From Leucaena leucocephala (taxonomy: Eukaryota; Streptophyta; Magnoliopsida; Fabales; Fabaceae), in contig CM073537.1 of the NCBI GenBank assembly GCA_037074615.1, positions 18,805,989 through 18,869,988 of the forward strand: a stretch of 64,000 bases of DNA, given 5' to 3'. The translations under genes were made by a program, and so were the position numbers. Below are positions 1-10,635 of the stretch, in pieces. The notes under the pieces were generated by a model. The model was not told where the DNA came from. It saw only the letters and a list, made by a program, of their open reading frames with translations, and ran no database searches. The stretch's first letter is position 1, and the number at the start of each line of letters is the position of its first letter.

Positions 1-432
1 TCTGGTAATTCTTGTTAGGTCGGGAGAGATCAGCCACGGGTGGGATTTGATCATCAAACTTGGGGGCGTCACCTAGCGGAGAAGAGACGACCATGTCGAA
101 CCGGAGATTATCCAACGAACCATAATCCAGATTTGACAATTGGTCCTTCTGTTGGTTAGTGAAGGATAAAAGGCAATCTTCTTGGGATGAAAAGTCATGA
201 TCGGAGAAGAACCCGAAATCGTTGATAAAGCAGATGGAATCCAACCCACCTGAGTCTCCCCAATCTTCAGCTTCAAAATTTATAACATTTTTCAGTACCT
301 TATCTTCATTATGATGATGCTGATCCAGTGGAACTGATGATGCTTTCCAGCAATTGTTGTTGGATGAGCTATATTTGTCCTCAACTACAGCTTCAAAATT
401 GTACTGATCACTCCATGGATACAAGTAAGCAT
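1..432 (-). pseudogene. GRAS-family gene copy, 5' portion only, start codon frameshifted
   Basis: This is a second copy of the GRAS gene at 2242-4128, in the same orientation and offset by about 3.7 kb; only the first ~140 codons lie in the window. The frame from about 427 down to 1 is open and encodes the same acidic N-terminal region (for example NLDYGSLDNLRFDMVVSS). Opposite the intact gene's start, the copy has ATG at 430-432, but one base is missing immediately after it. Reading from that ATG leaves the GRAS frame and meets a stop within about 15 codons. The first in-frame ATG in the GRAS frame is at 92-94, which would remove ~112 residues. Either the copy is a pseudogene or it uses an internal start; the rest of the gene lies outside the window. 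The GRAS domain itself is not visible here. Confidence 0.75.
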
Positions 433-701
433 TTCTGGGCTCTCTTTCTCTGTTCTAAAACTGTGTCTCAAGAGTTCTATATGGGAAACCTAACTTGGAC
501 TGCAAGCCTATAATTACTTTCTTATCTTGCTTCTTTTTTAATAAAACCATATAAAAATAAAAAATTCAAGACGAGTTTGCGATTCTTCGAAGATAAAATT
601 GGCTAATTCTTACGTACATTGGTCGAGAGAGATAACGAGGATGTTAATGGGACGATATGATCGACGTGGCTTGCACCCTGGTTGGGTTACAGAGAGCCAA
701 T

Positions 702-709
702 TATTTATA
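702..709 (-). promoter_or_regulatory. TATA box of the left GRAS copy
   Basis: Read on the minus strand this is TATAAATA, about 270 bases upstream of the ATG at 432. The same octamer sits at the matching place (4392-4399) before the intact copy, inside a well-conserved block, which supports a real core promoter element. Confidence 0.5.
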
Positions 710-799
710 GAGAAATTATCAGTCAATGTAACTAACGGCAGTACTTTTCTCTTTGGATTTTATAACTTAAACGAATCCCTTTGTTAAAAGGAATACATT

Positions 800-1655
800 T
801 TTTTCCTTTTACCTATGCTAATAAAACGTAGTACTTATCTAGTTATATTTATAAGACATAAAAAAAATTAATCTTATTTATAAGGCACATCATTAAATTT
901 TTATATAAATATATAATTTTATTTATAATTTATTATTGCATTGACTTTATTCTTATGTGATATAATATATATTAAATAGGGATAAAATTAAAAAATGGTT
1001 AGATTTTAAAGAAGTTAATGAAATTTAAGATTTTTCTTTCTGTGTGAAATATGTTAAAAATTATTTATAAATAGGTTTAAAGAAGTATATAACTAATTTA
1101 CACATATAAATAAAATTAGTTAAATTGATTATATATAATAAATGTATGTTAATTTTTTTAAAATATTATTTTTAATTACGTACATTGTAATTATCCTTTT
1201 ATGAAAAGTTGAAACCCCTTTACTAGATGTAATCAATAAGAAGATTTTGGGGGGAAAATTATAAATTTATATGACAAAATAGATTGTGATCATATATTTA
1301 GGATCAAAATAAATTATTTATCCAATTGTTATATTTAGAATGAGAGGTAGTATATTTAAAAGTTGCCAAAAAGAGTACTCATATGATTTTTAATATAAAA
1401 TATATTTAATTAATTTGATGAAGTTAAAGAAGTTGTTAAATTAATTAATATAATAATTTTTTTAAAATAATTTAATTATCTTATTTAATTTGTTCTTTTC
1501 TTTGTTGTTGAGAGATTATTAATAAGTATAATTTTAAAAAATTTAATAAATATAAAAAATATATTTTATATTTAAAATTAAAATTAATTTTTAGTATAAA
1601 GCTATCAAGTCTGTGGAGTATATTTTAAAGCTTAAAACCAAAAAAGACTCCAAGA
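800..1655. other. AT-rich insertion splitting the duplicated GRAS promoter
   Basis: About 850 bases of very AT-rich DNA with no coding potential. Around the right-hand GRAS copy the two flanking promoter blocks are separated by only about 70 bases (4480-4550). This stretch was therefore gained in the left copy or lost from the right one. It contains a member of an AT-rich MITE-like family at about 1387-1590. Confidence 0.5.
1387..1590. repeat. AT-rich Stowaway-like MITE family copy
   Basis: It starts with the family signature TTTAATATAAAATATATTTA and ends in an AT-rich tail shared with copies near 14.2, 34.8 and 62.1 kb. Terminal repeats are not clear in this copy, so the boundaries are approximate. 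Confidence 0.4.
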
Positions 1656-1800
1656 GCACATACATTAAACGTGGTAGAACGTTATTGTATCCATTCAGAA
1701 GGCAATTGTTGATGATATCGATGATGCCAAGTTGCCAACTCAGGGTGATCGATTAACATTGAGACAAAACCAACTTATTTAAAGATGTCTCCGATCCAAA
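1656..1800. repeat. Distal block of the GRAS tandem duplication
   Basis: This block matches 4555-4680: both contain a run of the form TTAA...GTAGAACGT followed by AGGCAATTGTT and GATGCCAAGTTG. It marks the right end of the upstream sequence shared by the two GRAS copies, so the duplication included at least 500 bases of promoter. Confidence 0.55.
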
Positions 1801-2241
1801 ACGGCAGTTTAAGATCTTGCCATTTGCATTGAAGATCTTCATTCTTTATTTCCTTCTTGTGAAGAGCATTTGACCCGCTAACATAACTTGCCTCATAAAG
1901 ATCAGGCACATTCATTACGGTGCTCCCTATGATCCTACACTATGCTAACGTAACAGTCATCTATCTTGTGTCGTATAAGCTCATTCAATATCCTACTTAC
2001 TTTTATGTTCATATCAGATATGATATGGGGTTTTAATCCCAGTCTTACAATTAAAGCAAAGCTTACACATGTTGAAGCAAAATATAATTACACAAAACCC
2101 AAATACCGAAACCATGCTGAACATATCATCAGATTATCAGAATGTGAACTTGAATAATGTGAAAATTCACCTCAACAATGATAAATCTCACTTTTCTGTT
2201 TCTTTTCCCCTCCATTCATTTAACCCATAACCCCAGATGGT

Positions 2242-4128
2242 TCAAAGGAATTTCCAGACAGAGAGAGAGTAAAGTGGGGTTCCCTTCCAGCCACAAAGCA
2301 AACTACTTCCATTCATGTGAAACGTGCAGAATCTCCCTCCGGCAAAGGTCTTAACCACCAGCTCCGCCTGGTACAACGACGACATACTCAGTTCTTCCTC
2401 CACCATCCCAAACCTCCCAAAGAAAGCCCTCCACACTTCAATCTTCACGTTCCTTATCTTCCTCTTCTCTCCCTCCGCACCCACAATATCCCTAATCCCA
2501 TATCTCAAATACAATGACTCCAACGCCCTCCTGTTCGGATCGTCAATTTCCATGCATGTCTCCACACAGTCGAAGGATGCACTGAAGTAGAACAGAGCTT
2601 CCGTAAATCGCTTCACGAATGACTTTGAGTTGTGGTTCGCATCCACCTCCGTCACCACCATCACGATCGGCTTCAAATTTTGTATCACCTTCATCATTGT
2701 TTCTAACTGATCTGCCTCTGCAATCAGGGGCCTTAGTGCGAACAAAGCGTAAACTGCGATTGTTTCCTCGACGTCCAGCTCGAACAGTTCTTCCTTAAGC
2801 TCACGCATCTCGGATACCGTAACTATATTAAACGAGAAGGATATGTTCATGGATTTTGCAAAATTGGTTAATCTCTTACCCGTTTCCTCCAGTGAATCAT
2901 TCCCTGCTGTTCCTACTGCTGTTATTTTTAAGAGCTCGAGTGGGTATTCTCGTCGCAGTGCAAGGGCTTGCATGAGAATTGTCCATTGCGATCCTGTTCT
3001 GATTCCGAGATCGATTATGTGAATCTTTTTGGAATTGCTTAATTTCTCTAACATGGCTTGGATTCCGGCGAACTTTGCCATCTGACAGAAAGGAAGATTT
3101 ACGTGGCATGAAATCAAAGTAGGGCCTGGATTCTGCATTGACTTGTCTGGATCGAAAAGTGAGAATTCCTTTTCTCTGTATTTATGATAATGACGAGGGA
3201 TTTCTCCCGCCAGAGAAAATGGAGGAGCGCAAGCTCTTCCCGTTTCTCTGTTTATCCTTTCTCGAAGAGCCTCGCAGAAGTACCAGATGACGCGTTTCGC
3301 GGCGTTGCCGGTCTTGGAAGACTTTGATTCGCAGTGGTCAAGAAGTTTGACTGCTCTTTCGAATTGACCCAAACCGACTTTCTCGGCAGAAGCAAGAAGA
3401 GATTCAGCGAGCTTCACGTCCTCTTTTTCTTCTTCGGAAAGACCAGAGTAGTAGCAATCGTACGGGTGGGGAATTAAAGAATTCAAACCCCCAGATTGAT
3501 CTGAAGATGATGATCGGATGAACATTGTTGCGGCGATTCTCATCACATCCTCGGTTGAGAGCTTCTTCCCTCCTCTCAAATCATCAATAGGCTGAAACTG
3601 ACGATCACCTGGTTCAGTTTCGCCGGATAAACGCTTCAACCCATTACAATAGTTGTTGAGAAGATCAAGTGAAGCTAAAGGGAGAGGCAAATTCTGGTTC
3701 CGGTAATTCTTGTTAGGTCGAGAGAAATCAGCCACGGCTGGGATTTGATCATCAAACTTGGGGGCGTCGCCGAGAGGTGAAGAGACGACCATGTCGAACC
3801 GGAGATTATCCAACGAACCATAATCCAGATTCGACAATTGCTCCTTCTGTTGATTAGTGAAGGATAAAAGGCATTCTTCTTGGGATGAATAGTCATGATC
3901 GGGGAAGAACCCGAATTCGTTGATAGAGCAGATGGAATCCAACCCACCTGAATCTCCCCAATCTTCTGCTTCAGAACTTATGACGTTTTTCAGTACTTTA
4001 TCTTCATTATGATTATGCTGATCCAGTGGATCTGGTGATGCTTTCCAGAAATCGTTGTTGGATGAACTATATTTGTCCTCAACTACAGCTTCGAAATTGA
4101 ACTCGCTCAATGGATACAAGTCTTCCAT
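2242..4128 (-). CDS. GRAS-family transcriptional regulator, intact, single exon (628 aa)
   Basis: GRAS proteins are plant nuclear transcriptional regulators acting in hormone, root and symbiosis signalling. Residues 1-190 are acidic, low-complexity and probably disordered. The GRAS domain spans about 240-628: leucine-heptad region I (KLAESLLASAEKVG, about 239-252), the VHIID-type core IHIIDLGIRTGSQW (369-382), leucine-heptad region II and PFYRE-like region (about 400-520), and a C-terminal SAW region ending GWKGTPLYSLSVWKF. No DELLA or VHYNP motif is present at the N-terminus, so it is not a canonical DELLA repressor; it looks closest to the DELLA-like/RAD1-TF80 type, but I cannot fix the subfamily. 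The gene is intronless, as is usual for GRAS genes. The ATG at 4126-4128 is preceded by a conserved TATA element. A broken tandem copy lies to its left. Confidence 0.93.
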   Translation of the reverse strand: MEDLYPLSEFNFEAVVEDKYSSSNNDFWKASPDPLDQHNHNEDKVLKNVISSEAEDWGDSGGLDSICSINEFGFFPDHDYSSQEECLLSFTNQQKEQLSNLDYGSLDNLRFDMVVSSPLGDAPKFDDQIPAVADFSRPNKNYRNQNLPLPLASLDLLNNYCNGLKRLSGETEPGDRQFQPIDDLRGGKKLSTEDVMRIAATMFIRSSSSDQSGGLNSLIPHPYDCYYSGLSEEEKEDVKLAESLLASAEKVGLGQFERAVKLLDHCESKSSKTGNAAKRVIWYFCEALRERINRETGRACAPPFSLAGEIPRHYHKYREKEFSLFDPDKSMQNPGPTLISCHVNLPFCQMAKFAGIQAMLEKLSNSKKIHIIDLGIRTGSQWTILMQALALRREYPLELLKITAVGTAGNDSLEETGKRLTNFAKSMNISFSFNIVTVSEMRELKEELFELDVEETIAVYALFALRPLIAEADQLETMMKVIQNLKPIVMVVTEVDANHNSKSFVKRFTEALFYFSASFDCVETCMEIDDPNRRALESLYLRYGIRDIVGAEGEKRKIRNVKIEVWRAFFGRFGMVEEELSMSSLYQAELVVKTFAGGRFCTFHMNGSSLLCGWKGTPLYSLSVWKFL

Positions 4129-4680
4129 TTCTGGGTTCTCTTTCTCTGCTCTAAAATGTCTCGAGTTCTATGTGGGAAAGCCAACTGGGACGACAAGTCT
4201 GATAATTACATTCTTATCTTTCTTCTTTTTGTATGAAACCATATATAAATCATAGATTGGAGACGAGTTTGCGATTATTCTAAGATAAATTTGACTAATT
4301 CTTGCGTACATTTGTCGAGAGGGATGACGAGGATGTTAATGGGACGATATGACCAACGCGGCCTGCACCCTAGCTTTGCTGCAGAGACAATTATTTATAG
4401 AGAAATTAGCAGGCAAAGTTACTTACGCAAGCACTTTCCTCTTTGGATTTTGTAACTTGAAAACAAATCCCTCTATATTAAGGGCATATATTTCTTATTT
4501 TATTTATACTAGTGTTTGTTTTAAAGGTAAATACTAAAAACGCTCTTAAAGATCGCCACATGCATTAAAAATAGTAGAACGTCATTGCACACATTCTTAA
4601 GGCAATTGTTTATGATAGTGACGATGCCAAGTTGCGAACTCTGTTATCGATCAACGTTGAGAGACAAGAAAATCCACCTA
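4129..4680 (-). promoter_or_regulatory. Upstream region of the intact GRAS gene, duplicated from the left copy
   Basis: The first ~350 bases match 433-790 closely, including the 5' leader, a TATAAATA box and a TTTCCTCTTTGGATTTT-like block. A further matching segment lies at 4555-4680. Conservation between the two copies outside the coding region suggests a recent duplication of the whole gene plus promoter. Confidence 0.55.
4392..4399 (-). promoter_or_regulatory. TATA box of the intact GRAS gene
   Basis: TATAAATA on the minus strand, 264 bases upstream of the ATG and conserved in position and context with 702-709. Confidence 0.5.
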
Positions 4681-4926
4681 GTAAACGACGCCTTAAAAAA
4701 AAACTTTTCCACAATCCTCTTTATTCTTTGACTCAACTTTTTAGCCATTAGAATCAACTTGAGTGTTCAGGCCAACAAAAACAGAACACAAATGACCTAA
4801 TGGCCCAATCCCCATTAGTCATTAGTCTAGGTCCCGGTTAAGGCCTTCTTCCAGTTAAAAAAGGAGGCTGAGGATACGAGGTGTGCACCAAAAAAAAAAA
4901 CACAAGTGAATTAACTTGAACGTCAC

Positions 4927-5117
4927 ACCAACGGGGTTGGTCTAAGTAATTAGTGTCTCGGTATCGTTTAAGCGAAGTCTCAAATTCGAACTTTAGTGAA
5001 TACAGAAAATCCCCACCATTAGGAAACTTATCCACTATAGCCAGGTGCGCGACGCGAGTCGAATCCGAATATAGTCGAGACAAAACTCCAGTGAACCGGG
5101 TGGTAAAAAAAAAAAAA
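4927..5117 (+). mobile_element. tRNA-derived SINE, full length (191 bp) with 11-bp target duplication
   Basis: The element begins after the target site TTGAACGTCAC (4916-4926) and ends in a run of about 13 A, after which the identical TTGAACGTCAC recurs (5118-5128). The 5' part has RNA polymerase III promoter-like boxes: TTGGTCTAAGTAATT resembles box A and CAAATTCGAAC resembles box B. A diverged copy of the same length lies at 60183-60373 on the other strand, and a 3' fragment at 5217-5259. Non-autonomous; it would depend on LINE machinery in trans. Confidence 0.85.
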
Positions 5118-5216
5118 TTGAACGTCACGTTGGAGCTGTCATGACCCCTTTCTAGAAATTCTTATATATAAAAAAAAAAACTTGAGCACTTCGAGCTCTT
5201 AAGACAGCTACTAGTT

Positions 5217-5259
5217 TTTTTTTTAACCACCCAATTTACCGAAATTTTACCCGACTACA
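5217..5259 (-). mobile_element. 5'-truncated SINE fragment
   Basis: A T-run followed by AACCACCCAATTTACCG and ATTTTACCCGACTA matches the 3' end of the SINE at 60183-60373 in the same orientation. TACTAGTT flanks it on both sides (5209-5216 and 5260-5267), consistent with an independent, strongly 5'-truncated insertion about 90 bases from the full-length copy. Confidence 0.55.
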
Positions 5260-5462
5260 TACTAGTTGACCATTTACTACTACTTGAAAAACAGGATATT
5301 GTACCCCCAAAAAAACAAGATATTAGACTGATGCTTTTGGGCCGTTCTCTCTTTTTGCTTAGGAAGTTACGAACTTGACTGGGACATTAGTTTGAAAGCA
5401 TCAGGGTCAAACTATATATTACATGAAACCATAAGTGTCGTCTGTGTGAAAGTGCAAAAGTT

Positions 5463-6475
5463 CTACGCATTTCCACGGCTCATATTCCAAAACTCAACTT
5501 CAAGCTCAAGAACAGTCAGCAATGCGAGTTCAGATCTTTTGAGCTGATCATCGGAAGCCCTTTGCAAGCTCCGAGTAGCAATCTTTTGCAGAGATTGACA
5601 ATACTGACCAAAACTTTCATTTCCCCATCTCTCGCATGTCTCCTTCAGTTCTGGTGGGGCCTTAGACCCTTCTTCAAGAACATGCGCAAAGCTCTCCTGA
5701 TACACTGCTTCTATGGCCCATAATGCTGTTATCACCTCCGTATATTCCATTCCTGGTCCCATCAATTTCTCCAGGAACCTATTATATCACACACCATAGC
5801 ATTCCTGTAATAAATTTACCAGAATGTGAACAAATGTAAACATGATGTTAATAAACTTCACTTCACCTGCAATAGTTAATATTAGCTTGCTGAGGAGCAA
5901 CGTCAGAAAGTGGAACATCCCACTTGGAGGCTTCTCTTTTGAACCATGAAATCTCATCCTCCAGAGAAGCCATTCCCTTCAATATTACTTCCGTATCTGA
6001 ACTGTCATCTGATTCCTTCCAAGCTTTTATCAGTACACTGGCCACAAATGGCACAAAGGCTCTCACAAATAAGTAATCTTGTGCCTGCATAATAAACATG
6101 CGTGCAAAATTTATGTATATTTATAACATCAGAAACCCATTCAAGAAACAAGGTTAAACAATAAATTCAAGATTGTCTCATAGCGGAAAAAATTGCAGGC
6201 AGTTCATAACAAATCAGGTCAAATTGGGAGAAACAGAAACCCTATGAGCAAAAGAAGTGTAGACGAATTAGTGATTAAAAATGAAACAAAGAACACAAAA
6301 GGGGAAGTGAGGTAAGAACCAGCCATGTTTTGAAGGAATCCATATCGATGGTGCCGTCGCGAATGGAGAGAACGAAAGGGTGCTTAGTGGCTCCGGTGAA
6401 CTGTAGACGGTGCTTCCTCAACCACGCCTCTATAATCCCAATTTTCTTCTCTTCTTCTTTCATCCTCTCCTGCAT
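5463..6475 (-). CDS. TENA_E: TENA-E type thiaminase II-like aminopyrimidine hydrolase (229 aa)
   Basis: Plant TENA-E proteins are heme-oxygenase-fold hydrolases that salvage pyrimidine breakdown products of thiamin (amino-HMP to HMP). I assemble three exons on the minus strand: 6320-6475, 5867-6084 and 5463-5778, all with GT-AG introns and matching phase, giving 229 residues, the family's usual size. Exon 1 carries the N-terminal helix with TGATKHPFVLSIRDG and ends FKTWL; exon 2 continues AQDYLFVRAFVPFVASVL; exon 3 carries GPGMEYTEVITALWAIEAVY and the C-terminal helices ending EFWNMSRGNA. It faces away from the UBC32-like gene across a 1.3-kb spacer. No disabling change is seen. No transit peptide is evident, suggesting a cytosolic protein. 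Confidence 0.88.
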
Positions 6476-7771
6476 CTTCTCTTTCGTGTAGTATACTCTC
6501 TGCTGGTAGACAAATTTCAGAAAGTGTTTTGACCTTCCCGTTGCTTCTGGTTACCACATTAGTAGGCTCCTCGAAGACTCGGTGTCATCACTGGGCTCAC
6601 TTTGGCCGGCTTATACGTGGCGGTCCCCAGACACAGGGTTCCATGCATCACCACATCTGGCATTCTTAATGGGCTTTGCCTTCGTGGGCTAAGCCCATTG
6701 ACTAAATAATATCCATAGCTCTCTACTTGTCAACTTCTGAATTGAGCAAAGGGCCATTGTATCACATAAGTTATTTATACTCACGGTCTCTTAGGTTAAA
6801 TTGGTTAGAAGGTAATACATATAATTATTTAAAATATATTTAATTTTTAAAGAGTATTATTTTATTGTAGTTTCAGTCACGATATTTAGGGAAGCATCAT
6901 AGCTCTTAGGTGTTTAGGTTTACGCCTGAGGATAATAAACGGCTCGCCCTGCTTAACATTGATATCGCCTAAGAGGAAAGAAGATTTTGCCCTGCTCTTA
7001 AATCGTGGATGAGTTTAATTCCTTTTTAAAAAATTTTTTATCAAAAAAAATATAAATTATTTATTTTGTATAAAAAAATCTTAAGTTATTTATTTTAAAA
7101 AATAGCTTGAATAAACTAGTTGCCCAAAAAGACTTAATAAACCAACAAGAGTAAATTTAGTGGAAGAAACCAATCCTTATAATATAATTAATCAAAATTT
7201 GAATATATATTAAAAGTATTAACATTAAATACTTAATAATATTTTGGATAAAATTATTTTTAATAAAAAGATACATGAGCAATAAATTAAAATTAAAAAA
7301 TAACTTAAATATAAAAGTAAATTACACAAACACGCTCTAATTTTATTATTTTAAAATGAATGCAGAATTTTCTTCAATTTCATTGGAATTAATCACACAC
7401 TTTTTGTAATGATGATTAATTGATGAGTGATTCATGATTTCCTTTCAAAATAAATTGGCATGATCCCACACGAGAAAAGATCAGCGCCACTATTTCCAAT
7501 AAAAGACTGACACGTAAGAAAAAACACATCATATGACGTGTCAATTCGAGAGCGAACGTCCTCGTCTTCATAGTTCATATCTCCTTCCTGATGCATTTTC
7601 CACTCAGATATGTTAAATGTGTATAGCTTGAATTCTCGCCCAGGACTTGGCGTTTGCCGTCGAATTAAGCTGGCAGCGGTGGCGGAGTTGGCTGAGGTAG
7701 TGTCCGTGGAGGTCTTGATTCAATAAATTTTCCCTTTCAAATTTTGTATACGTTGTTTGAGGTCAAAAATT
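6476..7771. other. Divergent intergenic region between TENA-E and the E2 gene
   Basis: Holds the promoters of both divergently transcribed genes. The middle (about 6828-7060) is a dispersed repeat. ACGTGTC at 7536-7542, in CATATGACGTGTCAATTC, has an ACGT core (ABRE-like) about 230 bases upstream of the E2 start codon; whether it functions is not known. Confidence 0.4.
6828..7060 (+). repeat. Dispersed repeat, copy 1
   Basis: Matches the reverse complement of 31030-31260 over about 230 bases, including the landmarks TTAGGTGTTTAGGTTTACG, GATAATAAACGGCTC and a following TTAATTC...TTTTTAAAAA segment. It has no coding capacity and no clear ends; element class unknown. Confidence 0.55.
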
Positions 7772-10635
7772 ATGGCGGAGAAGTACAACCTGAAGAACCC
7801 TGCGGTGAAGCGCATTCTACAGGAGGTAAAGGAGATGCAATCTAACCCTTCCGATGATTTCATGAGCCTGCCTCTTGAGGTATTATATCTTTTCACTTCA
7901 AACTAGTACTTTCCATGATTTCCTGATCTATTAGGGTTTGCAGGCCAAGATCTCTAATCTTGTTCTTTAATTTCAAAGTATGGTGCTTCCTATTCGATAC
8001 CCGCTGCGCATATTTGGTGTTTCTTTAATGGGAATTATCAACCAATGGGGTTTGATTAAGCTCGAGAGGTAGCCTCTTGTTATGGTATCTATTGCAGTTA
8101 ATAACGTTTTTCGATGGCTGTGAAAGTTTAGAAGTAATCTGTACCATCAATACAGTAGAGTTACTTGATTAAGCTTGTGTCTGTTACTGAATTGGGAATC
8201 TTGACTTCTTTACGATTTAAGAAAAGCTTAGGACGCATTCCTTTACTGATCCGTGGCTGCGTGTGGAGAACAAGTTATTTCTTCATTGAAAGAAACCAAT
8301 AGAGCCGACTCCTCACCAGAAGTATGCGTCTTACCTCTTGAGTGACAAAGATCAGAGGCGTAATAATATTCGTGGTCATGGTTAAGACTAAAATAGTTGT
8401 CTAGGCACGGAATTGAAAGGGGCTAGATTCTTGAACTGAAAAAAAATAAGGTCTTGTTTCTTCCTTCATTTGAATAATTTACCTTAGTGGAAGTTTTATC
8501 TTTATTTCCCTTTTATTATTGCAGATAAAACATGGTTACATTGAAATTAATTAAAGTTGACTTGAACTTTATCAGTCCCCTCCTCCTGTATGGGAAAAAT
8601 ATTCCTGGGCGAGGCCTTGTTTCCTGCCTTCTTTATTTTCTTTTATCATGATAAATTAAATTAGTTATCGGGTGGTTCCTTTCTTTTATACTTTTTCTTT
8701 ATACCATTGCATTATCGAAGTTCAACCGGACATGATAGAGTGACTGGATTATTTTGTAGCAATTTTAAGCTCATTCCACATCCCCACTGTATCATATGCC
8801 CTATATGAACTTGAACTGTGAAGGCTCTCTTTGTCACTTTTATTTGTTTATTTTTTCTTCATCTGAGGGTGGAATGTTGTGCATGAGTTTTCCCACATGG
8901 TCTGGATCTATCTATATTCTTAGTTTCTTGCATAATTCAAACTTTGCATTTGATTATGGAGTTGCATTGTCCTGTTTTTTGCCGTCTTTATGAAATTTTC
9001 TTTGATGGACTCTAATATGATAATTTTTCAGGAAAATATTTTTGAATGGCAATTTGCAATAAGAGGGCCTCGTGAAACTGATTTTGAGGGTGGTATCTAT
9101 CATGGTCGGATTCAATTGCCTGCCGAATATCCATTCAAACCTCCTTCATTTTTGTTGTTGACAGTAAGATTTTCCCCCTTTAGATAGATTAGATCGTTTT
9201 GTCATATTCATTTTGCATAACATCTTTCAGAATTATTCTGCTTTAATTTTTATTAACCACTCTTTTCTGAAATTTCAAAACTCTATTCTATCATTCTTAT
9301 AAGTTTTACTGTTATTTTGCCAGCCTAATGGTCGTTTTGAGACACAAACCAAGATTTGCTTGAGCATATCGAATCATCATCCAGAGCACTGGCAACCATC
9401 TTGGAGCGGTAAATAGCAGCTCCTTTTTAGTTCGATACATTGCTACTCCTAGTTATTTTGCAAGTCTTCTTGGGGGCAATTTAATGACACAATTTGCATA
9501 ATATATTACAAATATGCCATGCGTGGTTTTTAGAGATACATGAGAGACTGTGATTGTTTTAAAGCATTATGTCGCTTGTTGCTCTGCGGCTATAGGACTG
9601 TCTGAGACGTTTGCTTGTGGCCTTCGTAATTTTTATGAAGCATGGGTGCTATCTATGTAGAATTGGCAATTTGGCATTGCAATATTCTTATAGAGATAAT
9701 TCTCCTCACATGAGAGAAGTTAAACATTGTGGTTATTCATGCAATGTCTGTTCTTTTTCTGGCTTTGTATATCTGATGCTTATATCTTAGCCAGGTAAGA
9801 AGGGGGACTTATTTTTATTGATAAAATGCTGATCATGCTAAGTGATTGGATTTCAAGTATTGTATAATTGCTGGAGTAGATCTTTAAACCATTATCATTT
9901 ACTTACTACAGAAATGATCTCCATACTAGCTGATGTAAATTTCTTTTGGCAGTGAGGACTGCTTTAGTTGCATTGATTGCATTCATGCCTACCAATCCAA
10001 ATGGCGCATTGGGCTCATTAGACTACAAGAAGGAAGAGAGGCGTGCATTGGCCATTAAATCTCGTGAAGCACCTCCAAGATTTGGAACTCCTGAACGTCA
10101 AAAACTGATTGATGAGGTAAAATTTGTTTGCTATTGTTTTTTAACCTGGTTCATGTTTTCTGTAATTCCTTGTTCTAATTTTAATTTTGGATCCCAGATA
10201 CACGAGTATATGCTAAGCAAAGCACCCCCTGTTCCCCAACATAGCCCATCACAGGACCCTGAAGAACAACACCCTAAAAATGCGGAAGATGAGACCCAGG
10301 TTAGTTCTCCAAATCCCGAGACATCGGCAACAGAGGGGCTTCAAAGTCAAACAGAAGTTGACCGAATTGTTGAAGAAGAACCGGCAAATGCAAATCCGGA
10401 TTCTGTTGGGGTCGAATCTTCAAGAGAGATTCCATCCTGTGTTTCAAACAACCAGCTGCCCCAAGAGTCAGATAAAAGGGTATCGAATCCAAGGCCAGAA
10501 ACAAGGGTCCAAAAAGCTGATGAGCGTTTGTTCACATTGGCTGCAATTGGACTTACAATTGCTATCGTGGTACTGTTACTGAAGAAGTTCATCAAATCTG
10601 TTGAACATGGAGCAGTTTTCATGGATGGATCGTAG
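7772..10635 (+). CDS. UBC32: UBC32-like ubiquitin-conjugating enzyme E2, tail-anchored (308 aa)
   Basis: An E2 of the Ube2J/Ubc6 class, which in plants sits on the ER membrane and serves ER-associated degradation and stress responses. Five exons: 7772-7879, 9032-9163, 9324-9408, 9953-10116 and 10198-10635, all GT-AG and in phase. The UBC fold runs from KRILQEVKEM through HGRIQLPAEYPFKPPSF, and the catalytic cysteine is Cys-92 in TQTKICLSIS. The linker (about 165-275) is acidic and low-complexity. A single C-terminal membrane segment (LAAIGLTIAIVVLLL) is followed by KKF, giving a tail anchor with the catalytic domain facing the cytosol. Total length matches Arabidopsis UBC32. Intron 1 is long (1.15 kb). 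Confidence 0.93.

Noticed and set aside
4838..5128. Overlapping ORFs on both strands across the SINE
   Set aside because: The DNA is a tRNA-derived SINE with an A-run and target duplication; its sister copy at 60183-60373 gives similar spurious ORFs.
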